DNA from: Plantago major
Taxonomy: Eukaryota > Streptophyta > Magnoliopsida > Lamiales > Plantaginaceae
Length of the DNA: 64,000 nt
Direction: 5' to 3'
Assembly: GCA_026545765.1 (NCBI GenBank)
Contig: CM048840.1
Span: 55,304,580 to 55,368,579, forward strand
In this document: positions 45,160 to 56,394 of the stretch, piece after piece
Layout: the number at the start of each line of letters is the position of its first letter
Position numbering within the stretch: position 1 is the stretch's first letter
Notes under the pieces: generated by a model
Database searches by the model: none
What the model saw: only the letters and a program-made list of their open reading frames with translations
Told to the model about the DNA's origin: nothing
Position numbers and translations under genes: made by a program

Positions 45160-46571
45160 TGTTAGGAATATCTGTTAGTATTTTGATCACTCATCACATG
45201 TTCTTATCTTAGCCAGAAAGGTGATTAAGTGCTCTTGGTTCACTTGAACATTGTAAAAGAGGAAATCACTGAGTATGATTAGTCTAGTAAATCTTGTATT
45301 AGGATTATAGGTCTCTGAGTGTAATTTTGTATTTCAAGAAGACCATGAAGATCAATCCTAGAAATGGAGCTTTTCTGAAGATTAGAAGACTGAAGATTGC
45401 ACAAGGTTTATGAAGACACAAAGGTTTAGTTTAACTTAGAAAGACTATGTCCTTAATCCTTTCTTAAGTACATTAACTTACTTTGGAAATATGATTCTGG
45501 ACATATGACATCATGAGTATGGAGCATGCTAGCCATCAGAAAGGCTCATGTATCCGTTGAGACTAAAGGACAATGAACGATTATGCATTAAATGCATGCA
45601 GTAAATCTTGCAAAAGCAAGTCCTCTCTGAAACAAGAGATAGTGACTTTTGAGTACATAGTTCAAGATATAAACGGATATAATTTGATAGAGAGCACAAC
45701 GGATACAATTCAAACGCCTCTCAAATTTATCTATATATATCACACACTTAGATGCTTGAAGAACATACCTTAGAACGCTCTATCTTGCAAACTTACCATC
45801 AAGCAAAGTATTCTCTCAAGCACTCTACTACCCTTTCTGAAAGCTTTACATTTGAAGAATCACTAGTAGTTCTAAGTTGTCCGAACCTTAACAAGAGATT
45901 GTTATTCGTGAAAGAGTTGAACTATCGGATACCTTCAAGCTCATTCTCCGAATGGACACCATTGCTTGGGTCAAGAAGAGCATCGTCATCCACTGAACAA
46001 GTGTATTAAGTAGTCTTGTTCTATTAGGCTCTCTGAAAACATAACTGAAAAGTTATACGAGAAGCCTCTCTCACAAACCTTATAACCAACACCATCAAGG
46101 CGTGGAGTAGAGGAAGTACTTGATTTGGGAAATCAGGGAATAACTCCAAGGTTATCTGAGTAGAGGAAGTACTTAGCTCTAGGAGCTGGGGAATAACTCA
46201 GGGGGAACATTTGGTTGGGAACCATTTGTTTAGGAATCTTAGAATAGGATTATTGTAAGGTGAACTTAATTATCTGTTCTAGTGAATTCTAGGTCTGAGA
46301 AAGACCGAAGTGGATTAGTTGGAGGATTACGCCACCTCCAGATACCACTATACTTGCTGTGTTATTTACCTTTCTGTATTTACATTTCAGCAAAGCACAC
46401 ACACACTTACTTATTGTTTCTGAACTTACCTATCTTAAAGTCTTCCGCGCTCTGAATTTAAGTATCAGAAACCCCCAGGTTTCTGAGAAACTGTGTTTAT
46501 CGATAAAAGTTTTAAAAGACTATTCACCCCCCCCCCTCTAGTCTTTTACTTTGCCGTTATCTGGACCAACA
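45160..46571 (+). repeat. 3' LTR of copy C
   Basis: 1412 bp, TGTTAGGAATATCTG ... GGACCAACA. TATA box at 45731-45741, hairpin at 46465-46486, 10-C run at 46527-46536. Confidence 0.97.
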
Positions 46572-46576
46572 TATTC

Positions 46577-46685
46577 TTCCTCTGTCATGTAGAAGTTTTC
46601 ATAGACCATTACTGTAGTTTTAGGTACCATCTTGTTACCAAGAACATTTAGTTTCAAATAAACATCATTTGTTCTGTAGTAGGGG
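46577..46685 (-). pseudogene. Copy B ORF2 fragment right of inserted copy C
   Basis: The minus-strand frame NDVYLKLNVLGNKMVPKTTV...VYENFYMTEEEYK joins directly to 31443 once copy C and one TATTC are removed. It matches DDVHKVRKLDG...STYESFYMTLDEY in C. Copy B's remaining 5' part is not in the window beyond this point. Confidence 0.8.
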
Positions 46686-47258
46686 TGTAACACCCCGACT
46701 TTTAGGTTCTTAGAAGGAGTAAATTTCAGTCGGGATGTCGGGCAAAAAACAGAGCCGAAACGTTTAGTGAAACATGGGAAGTTACATACAAACTTTCGTG
46801 GCGCAGTTGTTAGAACAAAATATACTTTATTTCAGTGAATAAAACCACAAGATTTCCAACAGTAGTATCTTTATAACAGGAAATGACTTGAGTTTTTGAA
46901 ATACACAGAAGCACATTATTTTCATTGACAAAAATCCCAAATCCCAACCACTCTCTTAGTTCGCTGAGTTTATCGGTTGTTCATTCTTCGCCGCCATCTC
47001 ACCTACAAGGAAGGGAATAAAAACAAGTGTGAGAAAAACCTCATCAATGAGTGTTCAAAGATTTTTGTGAGAAGTTTTCATTAAAATCATAATAATAAAA
47101 ATTAAGAACTTAAAATCCAATATTCTTTCAATAACGTATAATTTTCAGAAAAACATTATTTCATGCCGCCCCTTATAACCCCACAGTAAAACAAGCCTTA
47201 TGTCTCCCTGATAGTCGATCAAACTATCCAGTCAGGACCCTGCCATGGTACAGGGGTG
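46686..47258. repeat. Unidentified insertion in copy B, possible solo LTR
   Basis: Starts TGTAACACCCCGACTTTTAGG, an LTR-like end of gypsy type, and ends near GGTACAGGGG. AGGGGTG occurs at both edges (46681-46687, 47252-47258). The 5-bp duplication expected for an LTR does not fit cleanly. It has no coding potential. It contains CTCACCTACAAGGAAGGGAA, which is reminiscent of gypsy LTRs. Confidence 0.5.
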
Positions 47259-48816
47259 TGTTAGGAATATCTATTTAGATTTTGATCAGAAACCTAATGA
47301 CTTATCTTAGCTCAGAAAGGTGGTTAGTACTCTTGGTTCACTTGAACACTGTAAAAGAGGTAAATCACTAAGTATGTTAGTCTAGAAAATCTTGTATAGG
47401 ATGTTAGGTCTCTGAATGTAATTTTTATATCTTCGAAGAAGACCAAGGAGAAGGCATCCAGCAGGAGAGTTCAACCATTTCTGAAGTTTTGAAGACTGCA
47501 CAAGATTGCTGAAGACAGTTCATCAGATACCTATGTCCAGATATCTTGAATAAACAAGTGTTTTTCAATAAATAAGTTTTGCAAAAGACATCTGAGAACA
47601 CAAGGTTTCTGAACGAGAAAAAGTGCCCACAGATATCTATGCTCAGATACCCTGGATAAAACTATGTTTTTGGGAAACAATGTTTCAACAGGTATCTGGA
47701 GATGAGAAGGTCTCTGGAAAGGGACATGCAATGCTTCAGAATGCGTGCATAGTTCCGTTGGCACTGCAGGACAAAAATAGTACAATGCAATAAATGTACA
47801 CAGACAGAGACATCTGAACAAAAGAGGAAATCTCTGAAAAGAGACAACGTCTTTTGCAGTACTATTTCCAGATATCAATAGTTTGAATTTCATTATGCCT
47901 AACGGATACTATTCAAACGGCATGATTTTCAACTATAAATATCATCACTTAAAATGCTTGAAAGACACACACTGAACACACCTTGAACTTACAGAACGAA
48001 ATTATTTCATCCAAGCATACAAGCCTTCAACCTACTTACTCTTTAGCTTACAGTTGCGACTAGGCGTTTGAATCCTAAGTAGCATGAAAGTTCTAAGTGT
48101 CCTGATCCTTAACAAGCATTGCTATCGGTGAAGGAGTTGAATCAAAAGATCAAGTATCTGAGTTTCATTCTCCAGAACATTTAACATAGACTTAGGTCAG
48201 TAAAGAACATATCACCACACATTGTGAAGTGTGTTAAGTGATTCTTGTTCTATAGAGTATTCCTTCATAACTGAGAAAGTTATTAAGACTACTCACCTGA
48301 CAAACTACTTTAACCAACACCTTAAACAGCATGGAGTACATGAAGTACTTAGTTTGGGAAACTAAGGAATAACTCCAAGGTTACTGAGTATAGGAAGTAC
48401 TTGGCTGGGAGCTGGGGAATAACTTAGGGGGAACACTTGGTTGGGAACCTAGTGTATTTAGGAATCGAGAGAAGATTTTTGTAAGGTGAACTCAATTATC
48501 TTTCTTAGTGGATTCTAGGACTGAGAAAGGCCGAAGTGGATTAGTTGAAGGATGACGCCACCTTCAGATACCACTATAAAGATCTGTGTTATTTACTTTC
48601 TGCAACTTATTACTTGCTTTATTTACCTTGCTGAGTATTTAGACACATCTTCCTGAGCACGTGCACTTATCACAGAAAAGTCTTCCACTCTCTGAAATTA
48701 AGTATAAGATATCTTCACAGATATCTGAGAATTTGTGTTTATCGACAAAAGTTGTAAAAGACTATTCACCCCCCCCCCCCCCCAAATCTTTTTCTTTGCC
48801 GTTATCTGGACCAACA
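47259..48816 (+). repeat. 5' LTR of copy D
   Basis: 1558 bp, TGTTAGGAATATCTA ... GGACCAACA. TATA box CTATAAATATC at 47933-47943. Hairpin AGATATCT/AGATATCT at 48707-48726 and a 15-C run at 48769-48783. Many AGATATCTG-like motifs occur where A and C have TCAGAAAG-like ones. Confidence 0.92.
48707..48726 (+). other. Conserved R/U5 hairpin, copy D LTR
   Basis: AGATATCT, TCAC loop, AGATATCT. Same place as the TCAGAAACC/GGTTTCTGA hairpin of A, C and E. Confidence 0.65.
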
Positions 48817-48818
48817 AG

Positions 48819-48830
48819 GGGTATCAGAGC
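48819..48830 (+). other. PBS of copy D with one change
   Basis: GGGTATCAGAGC; the first base differs from the canonical TGGTATCAGAGC. Confidence 0.85.
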
Positions 48831-48934
48831 AGGAGGTTCCCAAGACTTCTGCACTGAACCTAGATCCCAGATAAGTGCCCACTAACTGCTTTTCACCTAC
48901 ACTTGATTTTTCTGTTTAGTGTGTTTGCTACAGG

Positions 48935-50280
48935 ATGTCTTTAAGTGACGCTCCAATTCTCAAGCCAGAGAATTATGAGAAATGGAAGAACAACATGATG
49001 CTCCACCTAGAAGCCATCAGTGATGAAATGATCGAAGTAATAAAGAATGGCCCCATAGTTATTCAAAAATTCAAGCAGTTCCTGGAGGTTTCTAATGGTA
49101 GAGATAGAGTTCCCACTGATGAAGAACCAAGTGGTGGTTCCTCACAAACAGGTGCTTCAACTAGTGAAAGACCTACTGGTCAAGTTGTTTACTAGCCAAA
49201 GCCTAGAGAGCTCTGGACATCGGAAGATGCCAAGAGAAATCGACTGGATGGTCAGGTTCGCAATATCATTATACGCTCCACTCCAGAGCACATAGAGTGT
49301 AAACTGTGGGGTGCAAAAACGGCGAAAGTGGCCTGTCAACTGATTGATGAAATCTGTGCCGGCATTGATAAAACAAAGGAAAACAGGTTCGAAGTTTTGA
49401 AGCTCAAATTCCAAAACTTTAAACAAGGTCCCACAGAGACTCTTGAAGAACTAGATTTCCGGTTCACAATATTGATGAGTGAAATGGCTGCACTTGGTGA
49501 AAGCGAGAGATACTCTAACTCTGAAAAGGTTAAGACTATCGTGAGAAGCTTGAATCAAAACTGGGAACATACTCAGTATTTTTATTTCAAACAAGGAATG
49601 CCAAATATCACTCCAGTAGAACTCTTTTCCCGCTTAGCTACTGTCAACTATGAAACTACTCAGAGAGAACAAATAATTGCTGAGAAAGTTCACAATGTTG
49701 CTTTAGTAACACAAGGCACTTCTGAAAAGAATGATACCAAAGAAATGACAGAGGAAGATGCTCTTGCTGTAAAGCAAATGAGAAAATACGTCAATCGTGA
49801 GATTGAGAGAAGAAAAGCCAAACAAAAGCTGAAAAAGCATCTAGGCTCAAACTATCACCAGTACAAAATATGCAGCTCTCAAGCTCGATGAACAAGCCGG
49901 CTCAGCAAGCATCTAGTACTGAGGAAGCAGAAATCGAAAACGATATCTGTTTCTATTGTCAGAAACCTGGTCCTTTTAAAAGAGATTGCCCTGTTTTCAA
50001 TAAGCTAAAGACAGGTGACAAGAAAGATAGAAGAAACTTCAAGAGAGGTCAGAGAGCTATGCTCACTGAAGAAAGGAAAAAGATTCAAATCCAACTGTAT
50101 GCTCTTGATATTAAGTCAGAATCTGAGGAAGAAGACTCAGATGATACCAAACTACCTTCTCCAGAATTATGTGGCATCACTCATGAATTAGATGACTTTG
50201 GTCAAAAGAAAAGGGAAATATGTGGGGTTGCTGAGGAGATCTATCCAGATTGCTCCAACATTGAGCCTTGCCTAATGGCT
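48935..50280 (+). pseudogene. Copy D gag, broken, zinc-knuckle His lost
   Basis: Starts MSLSDAPILKPENYEKWKNN. TAG at 49193-49195, in the codon run V-Y-stop-P-K-P, interrupts the gag domain. The frame then resumes through ELWTSEDAKRNRLDG to YHQYK, with a frameshift near 49865. The knuckle reads CFYCQKPGPFKRDC: the metal-binding His is replaced by Pro. After LMADE the frame passes directly into protease, so the coiled-coil and basic tail (about 1.2 kb in C) is absent. Confidence 0.88.
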
Positions 50281-50595
50281 GACGAGAACACTCTGAGGAA
50301 GAACCCGAAGTGGCATTTTGATAGTGGATGTGGGAAGCACATGACAGGAGACAAAGCAAATCTGATTAGCTACATAAAATGCGATAAAGGACCAATTATT
50401 AGATTTGCTGGAGGAGATGAAAATCCAACCATAGGTTTTGGCAATCTGATGTTTGGAGCTCTTACAATCTCTGAAGTACTACATGTAAAGGGATTGAAAT
50501 ATAATCTCCTAAGCATGAGTCAATTGGTAGATAAAGGGTACACTGTCAAGATCAAGTCAAAACTATGCAAAGTAATTGACAATGAGTCAAAGTAG
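50281..50595 (+). pseudogene. Copy D protease, in frame with gag
   Basis: WHFDSGCGKHMTGDKANLIS carries an intact DSG. The region to LSMSQLVDKGYTVKI is open. A TAG at 50593-50595 (NESK-stop-TVLVA) separates it from integrase in the same frame. Confidence 0.85.
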
Positions 50596-50601
50596 ACAGT
50601 C

Positions 50602-51421
50602 TTGGTTGCTAGGCGAAAAGGAAATCTTTATGTTGCTAACTGGGCATCTGCCACAACTGAAGAATGTCTCATGGTGAGTCAATATGGCCACACTGAAGAA
50701 AACTGGCTACAACATAAAAGAATGAGTCACTTGAACTTCAAAACTCTGAATAAGCTAGCCAAGAAAGAATTGGTGGTTGGTTTACCCAAAATGGTATATA
50801 GAAAAGATGGTATATGCTCAGCTTGCCAAATGGGAAAACAATCCAAAACATCTTTCAAGTCTAAAACTAGACACTCCAGTGAAAGGCCACTGCAAATGTT
50901 ACATATGGATCTTTTTGAATCCTCTGTAACTAGCTGTGCAGGAAAGAAGTATGGTCTGGTTGTTGTTGATGATTACTCAAGATTCACTTGGGTTGTATTT
51001 CTCAAACAAAAATCTGATGCAAGGGTTGAGATACCCAACTTGCTGCATAAGCTTGAAGTCATGAAAAATGACAAGGTATCTGTAATCAGAACAGACCATG
51101 GTACATAAAAGAGTTTTGTACCTGCAAAGGTATACAACATCAACTATCTTCAGTAAGGACACCACAACAAAATGGTGTTACTGAAAGGAAGAATAGGACC
51201 CTAAAAGAAGCAGCAAGAACAATGCTTGCTGACACTGAAATAAGTGAAATCTATTGAAATTTGAAGTCATTAACACAGCCTACTACACTCAAAATAGATG
51301 TTTGATTAACAAACACCATGATAAAACTCCTTATGAACTTTTGATTGGTAGACCCCCTAGTATCAAACATCTAAGGGTGTTTAGTTGCAGATGTTTTATT
51401 CTTAACAATGGAAAATAATAC
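50602..51421 (+). pseudogene. Copy D integrase, broken
   Basis: HHCC finger intact (HKRMSHLNF ... ICSACQMGK). D in LHMDLF and D in TDHGT are present. An 18-bp deletion at about 51104, bounded by GTAC microhomology, removes EFVNQY and brings in a stop. The E-containing part (GVTERKNRTLKEAARTMLA) survives downstream. Further stops lie near 51256 and 51417. Confidence 0.87.
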
Positions 51422-53447
51422 TTGAGAACATTTCAACCAAAAACAGATGAAGGAGTATTTCTTGGTTATTCTCTGAATAGCAAAGCCTATAGAATCTACA
51501 ACAAAAGAACGCAAAAGATTGAAGAATCTGTTCATGTAGTCTTCTACGAAGAAAACAAGAAAGTACCCTTGAATGAAGAACTCTCAGATAGGTTCAAAGA
51601 ACTAATGATTAAAGATTCTGAAGAAGAATCCTCAAAAGAAAACTCTATCATTCACTTAGAGGATGAATCTGACGATGAAAAGCAACCATTGCTTAGTAAC
51701 AACCAGATGACTCTAAGACATGATGAAGAATTTCCTATAAGAATTCCAGAAATGGAACGGGTTACAGAGAACCTTCATCATGAAGAGGTTTCTGAGAATG
51801 AGATTGCTGAAAATCAAATTCCAGATATCTTTAACACTGAAAAAGTGTCAAATATCTATGGCATTTCCCATGAGCCAGATATCTCAGATACTGCACAAGT
51901 ATCCTATCAAGATCATATTGATTCACATTCAGATCAAAATGATATTGATCCTACTAGTTCAAAACCCTTTATGAAATGGATAAGAAATCATCCTGCCAAG
52001 GATATGATTGGTCCTTTAGACCAAGGAGTTAGAACTAGGAGAGCAATTGCTGACTCTCTTTATGGATGTTTCCTCTCAAATATTGAACCTAAAACTATAG
52101 AAGAAGCATTAAAGGATCAAGATTGGATCTCTGCAATTCAAGAAGAGTTGGATCAATTTGAGAGAAACAAAGTCTGGAAACTAGTTTCATTTGTTGATGG
52201 AATATCTGTAATTGGAACCAAGTGGGTTTTCAGAAATAAAATGAATGAATCTGGTGAAATATCCAGAAACAAAGCAAGGTTGGTTGCCAAGGGATTCACC
52301 TAGACAGAAGGACTAGATTTTGACGAGTCATATGCTCCAGTTGCAAGATTGGATGCAATTAGACTAGTTCTAGCCTTTGCAGCTCAAAATGACTTTAAAG
52401 TTTATCAGATGGATGTTAAAAGTGCATTCCTAAACGGTGAACTTGCTGAAGAACTTTATGTTGAACTACAACCAGGCTTTGAGGTTTCCACAGAAAGTAG
52501 AATGGTTTATAAGCTTCAGAAAGCTCTGTATGGACTGAAACAGGCTCCGAGAGCATGGTATGATACTTTAGCCAAATATTTGCTGGAAAGTGGCTTCAAG
52601 AAAGGAGATGTTGATAAAACACTCTTTACTTTGAACCATAAAGGAAAACTACATCTAGTTCAAGTATATGTTGATGACATTATATTTGGATCTAAAGACA
52701 AGCAACTTTGTGAAGACTTTGCTGAGCTCATGAAAAGTAAATTTGAGATGAGCATGATGGGAGAATTAAACTATTTCCTAGGATTGCAAGTCAAGCAACT
52801 TCATGATGGAATATTCATTAGCCAAACAAAGTATGCAAAGGATATGCTCAACAAGTTTAATCTAAAGTCTTCTGAAAAGAATGCTAAGATACCTATGAGC
52901 ATTGGAACAAAAATGACCTATACTGAATCTGACAAGAGTGTTGAAGAACACAAGTATAGGAAATTGATTGGGTCTCTACTGTACCTCACTGCAAGTAGAC
53001 CTGATATTCAATATGCAGTTGGAGTGTGTGCTAGATTTCAGACAAATCCAATGCAATAACACTACAACATTGCTATGAAAATATTAAGGTATGTAAAGGG
53101 TACTGTAGAAGTTGGATTGTGGTATCCAAAAGACTGTGGATTGAGTTTAGTTGGCTATTCTGATGCCGACTATGCTGGATCATTCCTTGATAGAAAAAGC
53201 ACCTCAGGAACTTGTCAATTTCTTGGTGCCAGATTAATATCTTGGTTCAGCAAGAAATAGAACTCAATTGCCACATCTACCATAGAGGCTGAATATATTG
53301 CTGCTGGGTGTTGTGCTTCATAGATATTGTGGATACAACAACAACTCAGAGACTATGAGGTCAATGAAGAGAAAACTCCGATTTTCTGTAACAACACAAG
53401 TGCTATTGCCATAACCCAGAATCCTAAATTTCATGCAAGAACAAAGC
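51422..53447 (+). pseudogene. Copy D reverse transcriptase and start of RNase H
   Basis: Long open pieces (51422-52303 and 52349-53059). CAG-to-TAG at 52301-52303 ([15 protein letters not shown]) and TCA-to-TAA at 53057-53059 (NPMQ-stop-HYN). RT motifs [26 protein letters not shown] and VQVYVDDIIFGSKD are intact. RNase H YSDADYAGSFLDRKSTSG has stops near 53258 and 53321. It is split by the LINE fragment. Confidence 0.9.
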
Positions 53448-53455
53448 ACATTGAT

Positions 53456-53690
53456 TTTTTGTTTTTTTTGAAACAGCAAATTTTTTTATTAATAATAAGA
53501 GTCAAGGAGCATAAGAAATGCTCGAAAATATAATTACATGATCAATTGACCGAAACCAAAACCGAAGTCCAAACCAAATCTCTCCCAATAGAACTACAAG
53601 GCTAAACCCCTCTTTATGAATCCAAGTACACCCATCCATCATCAAAGTCACAAGAGCATAAATAAGTTCCACCATCAATTGATAAGATAC
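53456..53690 (-). mobile_element. 5'-truncated LINE 3' end inside copy D RNase H
   Basis: The insertion is absent from A and C. On the minus strand it ends CTTGACTCTTATTATTAATA followed by A-rich sequence (AAAAAAATTTG...AAAAAAAAC), a LINE-like 3' tail. The flanking repeat is CACATTGAT (53447-53455) versus CATATTGAT (53691-53699), one mismatch. No RT domain remains. Confidence 0.7.
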
Positions 53691-53699
53691 CATATTGAT

Positions 53700-53879
53700 G
53701 TTAGACACCACTTCATTAGAGACCATATTGAAAAAGGCAATATAGAGATACTCAAGATTGGAACTGAAGACCAACTTGCATATATCTTTACAAAGCCTTT
53801 GCAAGAAAGCAGGTTAACCTTGAGACATAGTCTTAGGTTAATGGAGCTAGCAAAGGAACTGAAAAGTTCTAATCTCTGA
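53700..53879 (+). pseudogene. Copy D RNase H C-terminus
   Basis: VRHHFIRDHIEKGNIEILKIGTEDQLAYIFTKPLQESRLTL; the usual D of QLADIF is Y. It continues the frame interrupted by the LINE. Confidence 0.8.
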
Positions 53880-54791
53880 GACAGAAATCCAGAAAGGAGA
53901 AAGATATCTGGAACGGGCATCTAGATATTCAAGGTAAAAAGGTATATGAGACGGGAATTCATATACTAAAAGAAGCTAAAAATGTGAGTGAGACAGGAAC
54001 TCAGTATGATTAAGAAGGGAAAAAGAAGTGATAAGATATCTGGTACAGGAATCCAGAATATCAAAGGCAAAAGGTGAAACACTTAGCAAACAAGTATCTG
54101 AGACGGGTACTCAGATATCAAAGGTTAAAGGGTAAAATGGCTATTTGAAGATTTCTGAGACATGTACTCAGATATCTAGATCACTCAGTGAGGGGGAACA
54201 CAAAAGAGAATAGTACAACTATCTGCAGTCAACTACTCTCTTGAAATTTGTATTATTTCTATCTTTGTGTAAAACATGAACATATACTGTGTGTGAGATA
54301 GACTCAGATACAAAATTGTCCCTTAGTCACACAGAAGAGATGTGATTTAGATAGGTAATCGCCAAAATTCATTAATTGGGCACAATCACATGGGTTGATT
54401 GTGATCATTGCTGGAAAAGCAATCCCTACCATTGATGAAATGGGCGTTTCATTTTAAAGGCCGATATTAGTTCTCTGTAAAATAGTGGACTGTAAAAACT
54501 CAGACGTGGCCCACTAATGCAAACCGAATTTTACCCACGCCTTACTACACGTAACAGATACAAATGCACAAAATTAATTTGTGTATTTTTGCCTGTTGGA
54601 ATTACACTGCTATATATATAGGATTTTGGCAAAAGGAATCACTTTCGCCTAATCCCACATTTGCTCTTGCATAAAAACTGCAAAAATACTCTCAAATGTC
54701 CCTGCAATTTTCTCTTAGTTTTTCTGCAAAGAATCACTAATATCCTACCTTAATCTCTTCTTTTTTTTCAAAAACTTCACTATTTAAAGAG
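53880..54791 (+). other. Pol-ORF2 spacer of copy D with six-hairpin array
   Basis: Hairpins at 53904-53928, 53943-53965, about 53985-54004, 54035-54062, 54095-54117 and 54151-54175. Their loops share the pattern GA(G)ACGGG/ACAGG. A TATA-like box lies at 54610-54622. No long frame. Confidence 0.7.
54610..54622 (+). promoter_or_regulatory. TATA-like box upstream of ORF2 (copy D)
   Basis: CTATATATATAGG followed by ATTTTGGCAAAAGGAA, about 180 bp before the ORF2 ATG at 54792. Confidence 0.5.
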
Positions 54792-55809
54792 ATGGCTCTA
54801 AAACGTGTTTACCGAAATCTAAGCTACGCGTGATCCGTATCTGAAAAGCAAGCACCAGTGCTGGTTATAACAAACAATCGGTTGATTGGAGAGTTCAATC
54901 CTGATCATTGGAATTCAAATCACAGGATGATTTGGGGTGGTGCCATGATTGAGGAATACCTTGTAGATGCAATAGAAAACCAGACTGACAGAAAGTTGGT
55001 ACTTGATATGCTTGAAAAGGCACAAATCAAGGGCTTTCAATCTGCTCTTTCCAGTGGAGTTTCTTCACTGGATGTCCTAGAGTTTTACAACAACTCCACG
55101 ATTATTTCCAAATTCTCTGAAGGCACTGAGATAATGTCTATCAAGACCAAAGTCCAAGGACAAGAAATCATGTTGGACGAAACAACTTTCTGTGAGCTGT
55201 TTGAACTTCAAAATCTTGGAAAGGATTTTGAAATTGACACCAAGGATGAAGATCTCCTTGAAGGTGTGAAGAAACTATACAGTGATGTGTGTGATCTTGA
55301 CAAGCCAGACACACCCATCGACTTCAAACTTGCTGACATCAGAACTAGACATCTGTTGGTTCACTGGGATGTATTGACATGCATTCTTCACAGATGCTTT
55401 GATGGTCTACAAGGAGGAGCTGACCAGATAAGCCAAGAACGCTGGATGATGATATTCTTGTTGAATCAACAAAATAAAAGGCTGGAAAACCCTTTTAATT
55501 GGGGGAAGTATGCCTTCATAAAATTTGTGAAGAAGATACAAGGCTTTGAGCCTAAAATCATTAAGGGCCTTGCTGAGCCAAAAGCCACATTAAGCTATGG
55601 ACTGAAGATATGCTACTTACTGGAGTGCCTTGGCATTGAGCTCAGAGAGACGACAGACATTGCCAATAGTAACCTACTCTACAAATATGAGTATACAAAC
55701 ATGATGAAAAAGGTTACTGCATCTCAGAAAGGTTAGAAGAAACGAAAGACTGATGAGGTATTTGAGGGTTCCGTTGCGACCAAAAAGCACAGAACTTCAC
55801 AAAAGGAGT
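54792..55809 (+). pseudogene. ORF2 of copy D, N-terminal domain
   Basis: ATG at 54792 (MALKRVYRNLSYA then TGA). The same frame continues and is open from 54858 for 292 codons. Landmarks shared with A and C are LIGEFNPDHWNS, SSLDVLEFYNNSTI, VQGQEIMLDETTFCELFEL, CFDGLQGGADQISQERWMM, FNWGKYAFIKF and EPKIIKGLAEPKATLSYGLKICYLLE. The surrounding residues differ widely from A, so the shared positions mark the conserved core. It is cut off by the CACTA element. Confidence 0.75.
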
Positions 55810-56215
55810 CACTACAAAAATCGGCTGTGGACGGATAGATCCGTCGCTTCAGTTACTATCCGTCGCCCGACTCTGGCGACGGATCAGGCGACGGATAGAA
55901 AATCCGTCGCCCCCTGGAGCTGTGGCGACGGATAACAATCCGTCGTCCAATTCGCGACGGATTGGACGACGGATTGACTGTCCAATTATTTTTTTTTAAT
56001 TCCGAAATTTAGCGACGGATAGATTCTATCCGTCGCTAAATATAGCGACGGATAGAATCTATCCGTCAAGTATATGTAGACGGATAGAATCTATCTGTCG
56101 CTATATTAGCGACGGATAGATTCTATCCGTCGCTAAATATTTTAATTGGACTAGTGACGGAAGTTGATTCCGTCACTAATTCCGTCACTGTGAATTCCGT
56201 CACTAATTCCGTCAC
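55810..56215. repeat. CACTA left subterminal repeats
   Basis: Dense CGACGGAT/ATCCGTCG copies, several forming perfect palindromes such as AGCGACGGATAGATTCTATC followed by CGTCGCT (about 56013-56140). In this superfamily such arrays bind the TNPA-type protein. Confidence 0.85.
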
Positions 56216-56394
56216 TATTTATTTCATATTAATCCCTATTTTTCGTAGTTCACCTATTTAATCAATATAATGTTCGATAATAAATCAATAATACGAAAAA
56301 TGTTTCAATGAATAAAAAAGTAATATTCGGAGCTGGAGAAATTATCCAAACAAGTGTAAATATGAAAAAAATCAACATCTGGATACATAACTAG

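Larger units (their letters stand above)
31444..46571 (+). mobile_element. Sirevirus-type Ty1/copia retrotransposon, copy C (complete, nested in B)
   Basis: 15.1 kb with both LTRs (1423 and 1412 bp), PBS, polypurine tract and the 5-bp target duplication TATTC (31439-31443, 46572-46576). It interrupts the ORF2 codons of copy B. The two LTRs differ by scattered substitutions and small indels, so the insertion is fairly recent but not brand-new. All gag-pol genes carry frameshifts, stops or a deletion, so it could only have moved with help, or decayed afterwards. Confidence 0.97.
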
